Below, in pieces: positions 11,201 to 22,069 of a DNA stretch of 64,000 nucleotides. Positions within the stretch are counted from its first letter, which is position 1; each line of letters starts with the position of its first letter. Source of the stretch: Todiramphus chloris collaris (lineage: Eukaryota > Chordata > Aves > Coraciiformes > Alcedinidae). Where the stretch lies: the NCBI GenBank assembly GCA_025345505.1, contig JANVCC010000130.1, positions 11,347,710 to 11,411,709 of the forward strand, given 5' to 3'. The translations under genes and the position numbers were made by a program. The notes beneath the pieces were generated by a model, which saw only the letters and a program-made list of their open reading frames with translations, was not told the DNA's origin and searched no databases.

Positions 11201-14200
11201 CAGAAAGGGACTAAGCCACACTTCAGAAGAGCGCTAAGTGCAGGACAAGGCAAAGGAGGCTTCTGCACTTTGAACTCAGACCCCAGTGCTGCAGAGCAGC
11301 TCCCTCAGGATCTCCATTTATTCATAAATTCCCTAAATTCAACTTCTTTTCAAATAGCCTTTTACATCTGCAGCTGAGGAGAGCTGTGGTATTGGGGAAA
11401 GGTGGGAAGATTTTGGACAACACATTGACAAGTGCCTTATAAACACATCTGGGGCTGTATAAGGAATGGTGTCAAGGTCTGATGCTTGCTGGCAAAGACT
11501 ACCCGAGCCTGAGATTGCTTGGGAAGGGATATGTGTGAGTCCCACACTGACAGAGAAAAGGTCCAAAGATCAGGAGATTAATCTGAGGCACAAAGCTCCA
11601 GTCACTCAAGGACTCCAGCCCTGCCCAGGGCTCCCAAGCAACCCAGCTCCCTGGGAATGGGAAAACCCCATCAGGGATCCTCTGGACTCCCAGAGGATTA
11701 CAGCCTGAATGACTAAACCTGTTAGGTCACTCAAAAGATCTGCTTCCTTTTATGGTCAAAATCAAGTGTCAGAATCACAGGTTTCCTCTTTCCTTAGAAC
11801 TGGTCTTTCTTGATACCACAAATCCTTCTTGTGAAGCTAAAATTAAATGTCTGAGAGCACATGCACAGTGTTGCAATCTTGCTGCCTTGCTTACTGGTCT
11901 ATGTAATGCACGAGTTGAGTAACAAACAATAGAGGTTGGAAATAGCTGGGATGGAGATTTCCTCTTTCAATCGCAGAATTGTTTCCTTGACTGGTGCGTG
12001 CACAAGCCAGGTGGCAAAATGCTTGCCCAGACCACATTTCCTGGCAAGTGGGAGGGGTCTTTGGATAGGGAGTGGAAAGGAGTGAAAGAAAAAGTTCCTT
12101 GCTTTCTTGGGCTGAGCTTCCTCACAAGCTGAATCTGTCTCTCAGTAGCTGGTTCTTGCAGCTCCTCACAAACAAATCGGGTCCTTTTTCAGACCTGCGG
12201 ATGGAAACTACTGACACCCCAAACTAGAGAGGGAGACCTGAAATGCAAATGCCCATACCCAAACCACCTCTGCTGCTGTCACGTGACCTCTCCCGTCCAG
12301 TGACAAATACCCCAGGGAGGCAGGTCCTACCAGTCCTGGGGAGCAGCAGAGCTTGCGGCTCTCCCACACTGAAACACTGCAGTGCCCACTTCCCTTAGCC
12401 TGTAGTAAGTCCCAGATGGTACCTGCTCCAGCTGAGCATAGGCATCTGGGTCTCGCCGGGCTCTTTTTTCCCTCCACTGCAATTCAATAAGGATTCATCA
12501 CATTTGAAATTCAGGGCCCACCTGCATTACCCATGGCTTAACAGGAGGCCTGGCAGAGGTTTTCATGTCCTGGTGTACAGTGGACCCAACAGCTCACTGA
12601 ATGCAGGTGGGGAGCTAGTTCTGGAGTGGTCTTCCTGGATTCTGTAGACCCATCTGGTTGCTTCCGGTCCTGGTTGTGCAGGTAGAGTCACCTACACACA
12701 CATTCCTGTTTCCGAAAAACGCAGTTGTTTGAGATCTCCTCCAAATCCTGGTGTTTCTGCCTAAAATGCCTGTCCCCTCTATACTCAACTGTTGTGACCC
12801 AAGAAAGGGACCCTGGACTGGGAGTTGTAAAGTGGCTGCTGTCAAGCTTGTGACAGACACTTCAGCTTTGTGGCCATGGGTGCCCCAGATGCCAGGGATG
12901 CTTCCAGCAGTGATGACATCCTTCCCCAGCTGCAACCACAGTGCAGGCGAAGCACCATGGTGGGCATGGCAGAACTGTGCCAGCTCCCACCGTTTGCTGC
13001 CCGAGGGCCTCTGCTTCCCGGATGGGTGTTCACATACACCCAGATTCCTTAGAGGTTTTTTTTCTTTTAATTCAGGTTCATAAATATTCATGATTTTCAT
13101 CCATAAAAAATCCCTTGTTGCTGGCTGGCCTTCCTCAGGGACCGGTAGTATAATAGCCCCTGCTCTTCCTCCCTGTGACAATGGGAAGCCTTCAAGCTCC
13201 CACGATTTCTCCTACACCCATCCACCTAACTCAACCTTCTCTCCAAAAGGAGAAACTGGAGAAGAAGCTCTTTAACTCAAACAGCTCCAACCAGCTAACT
13301 TCTTGCTTGGAAAAAACACGCTAGATGAATTTGCAATCAAATAGCTCTTTTTCCAATGGCTGGGTTAGAGCAGGGAGGAGAGGGAACAGGGTTCAGCTCT
13401 GCATTTAGGAGTTGCACCTGGCTCCACATCTGTGTTCAGAGAGGAAAACTGGGGCAGGTTTTCTGTCCTGCACGGTAGCAGCATCTGGTTGCTCCTTCCT
13501 GGACAGGAGCTTTGAAATCATCTACAAAACCTGAGTAAATAAATAAGTACAACAATAGGTCACAGTGTATCCAGTGGGACCATCCATGGAAAAGGGAAAA
13601 TATGTATCATGGGGAAAAACTGCAAATCCTGTTCAGCTGCTCCTTTCTGTTTCACTTAACTCACTTGAAGGTGGCTGTGCTGGGAACGTGCTTTATTTGA
13701 TTACTGGGCTGTTCACACCTGGCTCAGTAGAGCTAAGAGAGCCTCATCCCAGACAAACCTGCATGCAGAGAGCACCCATTTCAGTCCTTTTCCAATCAAC
13801 TAATGAAGTTGGTGTGATGCTCTGATGAGTAGAGCATCCTCCTTCCCTCCCCAGGGACAAATCTGCACCATTACCTGTCTGCCTCACTGAAGCAGGTACT
13901 GGTCCTGCCCTTCACAGACAGAGAGCCTCATCTGGGTTTGTGTGTCCTTTTAGGAGGAAGTTACTTCTCTCATCCTGGGATACTCCAAAAGGGGTGCCCT
14001 GTGAGTGAGAGGTGTCCTCTCCCTTTGCTCTGCTGGACAGTGTTGCCTCAAATTTTCCAGGGCAAGGCTACATTGCAGTTGTGGTGTTTTGTCCATGGCC
14101 ACTGAGTTTATGGGACACCAGGGAGATCCCCCTTTTCCTCCCCTCCCCCTCCCAGCACAAGCATTTTGTTTTTCTTCTTGATTAGCGGAAAAAATTCCTG

Positions 14201-17138
14201 AACCTGTCAGAGGGAAGAAAGGTCTTTTCTCTCTCTCTTTTTCTCTCTCCTTGGTCAATTAGTGAAATACAAACAATTTCCATGGTCAGGGTGAAACACT
14301 TTTTTCTCCTAAATACCACCTCTTCAGTCTTTAAAGGCACAGGCCCCTTCGCACAGCCCTCCTGGCACAAGAGATGCCCTCCTGGGGCCACTCTGGAGTG
14401 GGGGGGGGGGACGACACACAACGACTGTTCCCTGTCCTGCTTTACCTGGACACATGCAGCCAGCCCATGCCTTGGGGCCTTGCAGGAGCCTTGCAGAAAT
14501 GCAGGCACTGCCAGGGCTTGTCATCACAGACATCAAGCCAGAGCATGCAGGCTCATGGCCATCCTCCCTGCCCTGCTTACTGGGAGCAGCTAACACCCCA
14601 GCATACCCAATGTCAGCTCTCCTGAGCACCTCACCAACCTGCCAGCATCTGTGGAGCCTGCCAGCATCCCCAGCCAAGGCCTGGGGACAGTTGAAATCCC
14701 CTTTGGGAAGGTGGCTGTCCCCTGGACCCGCTCCGCACCTGGCTGCGTATACCTGTCTGAGCTTTGCTTCCTGCTGTGCTGCCCTGCCTGCACTAGGGAA
14801 CCCCAGCCCCTGCCTGCAGGAGGAGAGACAGATCACCCCTCCTGCTATGTGCACTGCAGAATGCCTCCTGACAGCTGCCTGCCTAACTCAGGCAGCCAAA
14901 GCACTTGTGTGGGCATGTGGTGTGGTTCATGTGTGACCCCACGCATGTACACTGGACCATCAGTGTGCTGGACTCTCATGAGACAACATCCAATGTTGCC
15001 AGGGGAGATCATCTATGGGGCACCCAGAGTCCTCTGGCGAGACACCTCCTGGGTGCCTTTGGCTCCCACTGGGCATGCAAGTGTGAATAAGGACTTCTAT
15101 CTGGGAGCAACCTTGGTTCAATAATCACCACTTTTCCTGTGCTGACCTCATTTACTTTTGACTCTGACATCATCGGTCACAGACAGCTCTGTAGTTCAGG
15201 GGCAAGCAGCAGCTAACACCATCTCCTCTGTTCTTCCCTAGGTCTCTGATGAGATTCATACTGAAAAATAGTTTCTCTTCATAAAGAAAACACAGAATCA
15301 GGGTCTGGGGAGCAGAGCTTGCCTTCTCTGACTTCATTGACCAGCAGAGGCCAGGGACGAAGGTTGGGGCATGTGGGAACTTGGGAGTTTCCAAAGCTGC
15401 TGGGTCAAGACCTGCAGTAGAGCTGGTTCCTCAGCATCTCTGCACCATCTGTCCTTTGTTTCTGCAGCAAGTGCAAAAAAACCTCAAAATCACAGAAAAC
15501 ATTTCGAAACACATATCGACTGTCAAGCCACAAACCTCCCTGCTGCCCGGTCCCCATGGTGTTTGGGTTGCTGCTTAATCCCTTGCAAACAGCTTCTTTT
15601 ATTGAGTTAGTAATTACAAGGGAGTTGTTTTCCTTGAGGCTGCTTTACTCCCAGCTTTGCTATGGCGTTTTCTGTGAAGCCAAAGCAGTTCATCCTGCTA
15701 GAGAGTTCTCTTTGGTATCTGCCTGGCTAGGGGAGGAAAAATGCTAGGTAAGTCCTGCCATAATTTTATATCTTGATCTCTTCACCCTCCCTGCTCCTCT
15801 GCCAAGACCTTCACAGACCCGCCACTGTGACTGGGCCTCTCGCATTAACCCAGTGCCTGCACTACCTTCAGGGAAGCCCCAGCATTCAGGATTCCCTCCA
15901 GTTCCCATTCACTGTCTGCTCACTTTTGGGGGGATTCTGTTGTTCCTGTAACTCTGCGTGAAAGCTGAAAACAGCCAAGGCTTCCTGGCTTCCTCACAAC
16001 ATCTTTTGAGATGGGAAATTCCCAAGCCTGCAACAAGTTCACTTGGCCATGAGCAGATCACGGCTCCCAGAGGGGGCCGCCACTGTTTGGTCATGGGCTG
16101 CATGAAGGTGAGTGGGGAACAGCTGCATGCTCAGGCAAGTGGGTTTTGTTGGTTGTTTTTTTTTTTTCCTAAGTAGCTTTTAATTGTTCATATTTTCCTC
16201 CCTCTTTGTACTCTGCTCTTCCCTCAGCACAGTTGGCTTCTCCACCCCCAGGGCCCACCAGGCACTGCTGCACACACAGTGAGACACAGCCACCCTCTGA
16301 CACATCCCTGTCCTACCCTGGGATCCAGTGGGATGGCAGTGGCTCCCACCAAGCTCTCTCCAGCTGTGTCCGGAGCATAGGCAGGTCAGACAGCAGGACA
16401 GGGTGGCCATTGTGGGGGGAACGGCTTATGCCAGGGAAGTGTGAGCTGAGCACAGGGAGGAGAGTGCCTGTGTGGGCTTCATGCTACATGGCTGGGCTGA
16501 AGAAAGCTCTTCCTTTGAGCCACAGCCAGGAGTGGGGATGAGCTTAAGCCGTCTGTATTCCTGAACATCCATAAAATAAGCAGTCAAGAGTTTTCTTGGG
16601 CCCGGTGAGGAAACTTTTGCAAACTGATTTTTCACTTCATTTAGCCATGCAACAGCTTTGACATTGCAAAACCTCAATGCTAAAAAGCCCAAAGCTTGGC
16701 TTTGAAACACTGGGGTTTGTTCTTTGTGCCAGAATAAGCCATAAGCTTGATATCCCATCTGCCGGACAATTTCAGGAGCCCTGTTCTCACAGGAGGACCC
16801 ATTGACGAAGCCTCTCTGCTGCCTGGAAGGCTGAATGTATTTCCTCCATCACAAGATGAACCTCCCATTGAATGACATATCCTGAGGCTTGGCCTTTAGG
16901 TAAAGCAGCAGAGCAATTAAACCAGGGATGGTTGCCAAGGCTCCCCAACTCTTCCAAGATCACCTGTAGCACCAGGCGAGCAAAGCTGGCATCTCAGCAT
17001 TGAGGAGATGCTTTCCAGTGGTGTGCTGCAGCCCTCCCGGGGCTTATTTGGGGATTTATTTCCCAAGCTCAGCTTCTGCAGGGTGTAAACCACCTACCTA
17101 CTCCAGCCTTGAGGAGCAGCATGGGTGCCTGCCTTCCT
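8294..17138. other. Gene-free flank, downstream of PDGFB
   Basis: No exon with a recognisable product is present. GC-richer stretches (8.4-9.7 kb and 14.3-15.1 kb) give overlapping open frames up to 176 codons on both strands. They have the arginine/proline/serine-rich look of random GC-rich DNA and no conserved domain. Minor simple sequences are a run of 11 G (14400-14410), a CT-rich tract (about 14224-14250) and a run of 12 T (about 16156-16167). Confidence 0.5.
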
Positions 17139-17270
17139 GCGCCCCACGCTGACCCGTGCTGAACGTGCGCCAAGGCACTGCGAGCAAACGACGCTCAAGC
17201 GAGCGCCTGAGCAGCTGCTGCAAGCGGACGCCAGGCACTGCGGAGGTGTTAGCTCCAGGCGCCTGGATCT
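17139..17270. promoter_or_regulatory. Isolated CpG-dense cluster with an internal duplicated block
   Basis: About 14 CpG dinucleotides fall in some 130 bases, while the surrounding kilobases are CpG-poor. Two similar blocks (17166-17184 and 17227-17245, core AGGCACTGCG) are repeated about 60 bp apart. No clear TATA box or exon is attached. It could be a small unmethylated regulatory element lying 3' of PDGFB, or a recent GC-rich insertion. The call as regulatory is an inference from CpG retention only. Confidence 0.35.
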
Positions 17271-20200
17271 GTGGCTTCTTTCAGCACCTATTCATTTTGA
17301 GCTGTTAAAAGCAGAGGCACGCTTGTGGAAGGGGTTGCACCCGTCCCCGGCACTGCCATGACCAGGCGGTGTGCTGGCCCCTGGGAGGCCAAACCCGTCC
17401 TTCCACCCACTGGGTCCATCCTTCCTGTGGCCTGCACCCCTCTTTGCAGTCACTGGTCCCCAAATTCCCTGCTGACAGGCCCTCAAGCCCAAAGAAGTCT
17501 CAGGGCAAAAAATCTTTCTTCTGACCAGATTATCCTATGGAAATCACAGCAGGGATGTGATTATCATCCTTGCTGTGATTTTAATTGTGCTTTCCATCCT
17601 CAAGGGTGGAGAGAGCTCACCCCTACTCCAGCTCCCTTTGGAGGATTAGGGAAAACGTGCCCTCACCCCACAACAAACCATGTTGGAGCGAGGTGCACAC
17701 CCAGGAGTGCCAGTCTTGTCCTTTGAGGACAGCCCAGAGCCCACCCAGATGCCAAGCTCCCTGGGCTGACTGTTGCAGCACAAGTCCCCACTTGGGTCTG
17801 TGCTCCTCAGAGCTGAGCCACAGACTGAAGGTACTGTGCATGTGCCAAGGGACCCTGAAATTCAGGCACGGGGCAGCAGCTGCCTTCGGTTCCCACAGTC
17901 TTGTGCCCAAGTGCCAGATGTGTGATACCTCCCTAGCTGGGAGGAAAAGGAAATGCAGAGGCCTTTTTGACAAGGGAAGGACTGATGTTGTCTAGACAAT
18001 GTGACTGAGGAAAGGGGACCACTGTTTGTACAGCTTCAGGGAGTGTAAACAGTGCCAACTGTCCCAAGCCCTTCAAAGCAGAGGAATCTGGAGATCAGAT
18101 GAAAGAACAGGGAAATTCTGGCCTGATGTCCAAACAGAGCAGCTAAGGAGAAGAGGACCTCTTTGAAATAAAATCCCCAGCACCCGAGTCATTTCAAACC
18201 AGCCCCAGCACTGGGTGACAGACAGGAAAGGAGCAGCACAGCCCTGCCTGCTGTGGGCAGGGCTGTGCGTGTGCTCCCTGGACTTTCCCAGCTTCAGTCG
18301 CTTCTCTCTGCAATCTCAGAATAAGTGTCTTGAAAATGAAATTGGAGGCCCTGGGAATCCCACTCTGCCCCACAATGAGCTGTTTTGGTGGAGCTGTTTT
18401 GGCCCCTGCTTTTCATTCATCTCACAAAAGAAAGAGAAAATGTTTGAGAGGTGGTTTCCTGTTTTCTTTTCCTTTTTTTTTTTTTTTTAATTTTTAAATA
18501 CAATACTGATTTTAAATTAATCTTAAAATAAAAAAAAAAAAGGCAAACAAATTTTAAAATAAAATAAAACCTCACCATCTTTACAAACCAAAGGAAAAAG
18601 ATCTTGGAAGAGGAAAACAAAGTGTCTTAGGACTTGAGGTCTTGGGGATGGAGGGAGGTGGTACAAGAAGTGCCTTGGCAGTGGTACGAGAAGTGCTCTG
18701 GACTTGCAGGAGGCAAGGGCTGGGTCCCTCCACAACTTGCAGCACCTTCCAGGTTGTGGCTTCCCCTCCTTCTCCCGCTCCCTCTGGAGGTTTTCCCCAC
18801 AACACGAGGGGAGAAGCGGCTGGAGGCAGGAGGGGAAGGGGAAGGCTGCCGCCCGAGCTCTGGGAAGGCATTCTCTTCATGTAGAATTCAGCAGCACCCA
18901 GCACAGCACAATTCAAGACCTGGACTCCAAGATGACACTGGAAATTCCCATCATAGGTAACATTTCTGTTAATGGTGACTGAGTATTGGATGTGCAGAAC
19001 TAGCCCTTGCCCACAGATTCCTCCTCCCTTCTCTGGAGCAGGCAGTGGCCTGGGAGGGACTCTACAACTGAACCTCCAGTTGTTTTCCAAGTCCTCCTCA
19101 CTTAGAAGAGCTCATTTGCCTCAGGTGGCTGCTGCCAACTGCAAAGATCATCCTCATTTCTTTCTCTACACCTACACAGAGCTGCCCACACCTTGGACCA
19201 ACTTCCGAGCTGGGTGGGATGGGAACACCTAATAGGCAAAAATCCAGAAGGAATTTGAGAGGGAAAATGTGATGAAAATGATGGGAGATGCGGAGATGTT
19301 GGCAGGGAGAGAGAAGTGGAGGCATGGTGTGCTGGACACCCATGAAGGGGTTAAAAACCTCGGGAGAATGACATGATTCTGCTTTCAGGACCACAGAGCA
19401 GGCAAGGACAGCTCACTGAGATTAAGTCATGCTTCTAAGTTTGGCTGTTGTTGGTCTTGTTGTGGTACCACTTTGCCTCCTGCAAGGAAGTTGTGCTGGG
19501 GGGGTTGGTGGAGAGTGAGAGAAAAGGGCAACAAGACAGAGATCAGAGGATGTCTCTGCCTGTCATGTCCCGGACCTCACAGGCACGTTGCAGTAACAGT
19601 GTGCTTTTCTGCCAGCCTGGCAAAGCTGATGCTTGCACGTGCCTCTGAGCTTCCTGCCACTGGGGAATCAAATCCATTTAAGAACATATATATATATATT
19701 TAGATATGTATGTATAAATACACATACACACACACACGCACACGTATATATATATATACACACACACACATATACAGGCGCACACATACAGAGCAAATTT
19801 TAAAAATAATTTTGAGCCCAAGCCCAGAAAGTTGAATTCTCCACCAGCATGTGCAAAGATGGCTCCCCCTGAGAGGGGCCGGGGGCGTGGAGATGATTCT
19901 GCCGCTGTCTGCTCCTTCCCCATGATCCAAATGCCTTCCAGTCAGCACCAGGAGCAGAAGGGGAAAGGGAGGGGAGGAATGCTTTTGGCTTCTTTGTTTT
20001 GTTTTGTTTTTTGTTCTGTTCCCCGAGATGTATATCTTAGTGGTTTTGGTTTTTCTTTTTTAAAATAAAATATACACACGCACGTTAAAAATACAGATCT
20101 GTCCAGGTAGGGCGAGAAAAGTCCTTAGTGCATTTTCCATCATCAGTCACCGCTCACAATCTGACATATGCCTGTTGCCATCGTGTAGGTCCAGTGCAAG

Positions 20201-20400
20201 TGCTGATGTCAGCTGGGGGCCCCCCAGCCTTACCAGAAATACAAGAGAAAGGGAGAATATTCCCTTTCTGCCTTCTGTCCATTTGTTTTTCTTCTCCCCT
20301 CCAAAGAAATTGGACCCACTTTTTCTTTTCACATTTTCCATCCTGTCCTCTGGAGCAGGGAAGGCATTGTCCTGTCCTCGTTGCCTGTTGCAACTGTCAG
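17271..20400. other. PDGFB downstream flank, possibly including distal 3'UTR
   Basis: No coding exon is recognised. The region is rich in A/T and simple sequence: a T-run and A-run block at about 18470-18540, an AT/CA microsatellite at 19684-19790, and the minus-strand motif TATTTTATTTT near 20060-20075. Such U-rich and AU-rich blocks are typical of long vertebrate 3'UTRs, so part of it may belong to PDGFB exon 7 if a distal polyadenylation site is used. Minus-strand ATTAAA motifs exist (18491-18486 and 20484-20479), but I cannot choose a cleavage site from sequence alone. Confidence 0.4.
19684..19790. repeat. Compound AT/CA microsatellite
   Basis: Alternating TA runs (about 19685-19700 and 19745-19757) and CA runs (about 19722-19744 and 19758-19770) form a compound dinucleotide repeat. 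Alternating purine-pyrimidine DNA of this sort is polymorphic and can form non-B structures. Confidence 0.9.
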
Positions 20401-20410
20401 GGTACATGGT

Positions 20411-20416
20411 TTTATT
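20411..20416 (-). terminator. Candidate PDGFB polyadenylation signal (AATAAA)
   Basis: TTTATT on the plus strand reads AATAAA on the PDGFB strand. It lies about 260 nt into exon 7 and would give a 3'UTR of roughly 300 nt. The human 3'UTR is much longer, and no strong GU-rich element follows immediately, so this may be a proximal or unused site. Confidence 0.35.
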
Positions 20417-20675
20417 TGTACTTTGTTCTTTTCTCATATATATATATATAGGTCATATTTGTCCTCTTTTTTTTTTTTTTTAATGTGTGTGTGTAAAACT
20501 TGAAAATTATGCTAATAAATGAAAGAAGGGAGAGGCTTTGGTGGGAGAAGGTCCACTGATGGAAGGGGAAGCACCAATTGCCGTCTGAATCAGACGTTGA
20601 GGCAGACGGACAAAGAGGAAAAGTTATCACTCCAAGGACCCCATGGGGGCAATACAGCAAATATATTAAATAAAC
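20411..20675 (-). other. PDGFB: PDGFB exon 7, non-coding 3'UTR (lower boundary uncertain)
   Basis: On the minus strand a pyrimidine-rich acceptor (TTTCTCTTCCAG) is followed at 20675 by GTTTATTTAATATATTTGCT. It continues with a block containing GCTGTATTGCCCCCATGGGG, TCCTTGGAGTGATAA and CAATTGGTGCTTCCCC. From memory this closely matches the start of the human PDGFB 3'UTR. The human gene also has a final exon that is wholly non-coding. AUUUA-type motifs (near 20667 and 20515) and long U/A tracts suggest mRNA instability elements. The true 3' end is not fixed here and could lie as far as about 18.5 kb. Confidence 0.8.
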
Positions 20676-21899
20676 CTGGAAGAGAAACAAAAGCAGACAG
20701 CATTAGATTATGGAATCCTCTCCCCCTGCAACTCCCATCTTCGCCCTTGTTCTCCTCTGGAAATGTTTGTGTCAAAGTGCCAGACTGGAAGCCCAGGAGG
20801 GCTTTTGACCTTCTTCATTTGTTCCCCTGGACATCTTCAGCCAGAGCTGAGATTTGCATACATTTGCATCATTTCTGTCCTGGGAACTTTGGGTGGGCCA
20901 GGAGGATCCTGGGATAATCAGAGCCCTCATAGCGTGGGAATACCAATCCCAAGCCACCGTCTGGTGCCGTTCATTCCCAGATCCTGAAATACCACATGTG
21001 GAAGCCTGTTATTCCCTTTCATAAGTTGTGGGGAAGTGAATGTGAAGTGAGTGACCCAGGCTCATTTTAGGGGCTGTGGCAGGGCTGGAACTCCTGAGTC
21101 ACGGGCCAGGACTTTCCCTGCCTCTGTCTAAATTCAACCCCCTCCTTGGTCTGCACCCCAGCTACTCTTTCTCTGTTTTCTGCACCTTTGTCTTTCTCAT
21201 GGGGAACCAGGACTTATTATCCTTTCCCTTGTACCAATGAAATTCATCTGATGACAAAGGAATTACTCCTGTTTACACAAGTCAGGGAGAGAAGAATCAG
21301 ACCCTGAACTGACAAAGTCCAGATTTCTTGCCAGAGATTCCAGCTTTCCTTTCCCCTGGTATGACCTTTCTTAAGCACACAGGCTTCCTGCTAGGACAAA
21401 GATGAACCAAAAGTATTGCTGCTTTTCAGTCATTCTGCCAACTCAACTAATGAAATAAGAGCAAAAGGGATCCCCAGAGCAAGATTAATTCTCTGCTTTC
21501 AGCAGAGAATCAATAGAGAAAGGAGAACAGGAGTTGCTCCACAGCAGAGATGAATTACAGGGACCTCGAGGGGATTTAGGTGTAAAGAGGTCAGCCTCGC
21601 TCTCTGTCTGTCAGAAAAACAGAGAAATCTCCTTTCTCTGGGCAGGGCCCGAGAGCAAGTGTGGTTGCAGCACAATCCTTCCAGCTTTGCAAAGAGCCAC
21701 AAAGCCATAAATAGGATGCACATGTTGGGTCCCAGCCTAGTCCTTCCCCCTCCTTCAACCCCAGTTATATCATGTCCAGGCCCTGCAGTAGCCCCACACT
21801 GAATGAGCGGCCAGTGCTGGGGAAAGGGTCCGAGACATCTGAGCAGAACCATGTCCCGGGAGAACATCTCTCCCAACTGGAAAAGCAGCTTGCTGTTAC
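20676..21899 (-). other. PDGFB: PDGFB intron 6 (inside the 3'UTR)
   Basis: The donor CAG|GTAACA at 21900/21899 lies 33 nt past the stop codon. The acceptor TTCCAG| is at 20676. The exon-exon junction falls within about 50 nt of the stop, so it should not trigger nonsense-mediated decay. Nothing else is recognised within the 1.2 kb. Confidence 0.75.
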
Positions 21900-21932
21900 C
21901 TGCCTTGTGCTTTCTCTCCCCTGCCAGCACTT
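21900..21932 (-). other. PDGFB: PDGFB 3'UTR part in exon 6
   Basis: These 33 bases follow the stop codon and run to the splice donor CAG|GTAACA. The position of this donor, just after the stop, is the same arrangement as in the human gene. Confidence 0.8.
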
Positions 21933-22069
21933 CTATGCTATGAGGATTTCTTTCAGCACTTTCTTATCGTTGACATGCTTGTACTTCTTATGTTTCCTCT
22001 TCTGCGCCGGCGGCCGACGTACTCGCTGCCTCTGTGAGACAGCGGCTGTGGTGAACGATGGTGACAAGC
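21933..22069 (-). CDS. PDGFB: PDGFB coding exon 6: C-terminal retention segment and stop
   Basis: It encodes residues 197-240, with the first base of codon 196 (Arg) supplied by exon 5, and ends at TAG (21935-21933). The acceptor is TTTTGGCAG| at 22070. The segment holds the basic run [17 protein letters not shown], equivalent to the human exon-6 retention motif that binds heparan sulfate and keeps the factor near the producing cell. Its first dozen residues differ strongly from human, while the basic core and the KKVLKEIL end are similar. A second in-frame acceptor lies 24 nt upstream (CTGTACAG|, exon start 22093) and would add eight residues. The proximal site gives a length closer to human, so I chose it. 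Confidence 0.92.
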
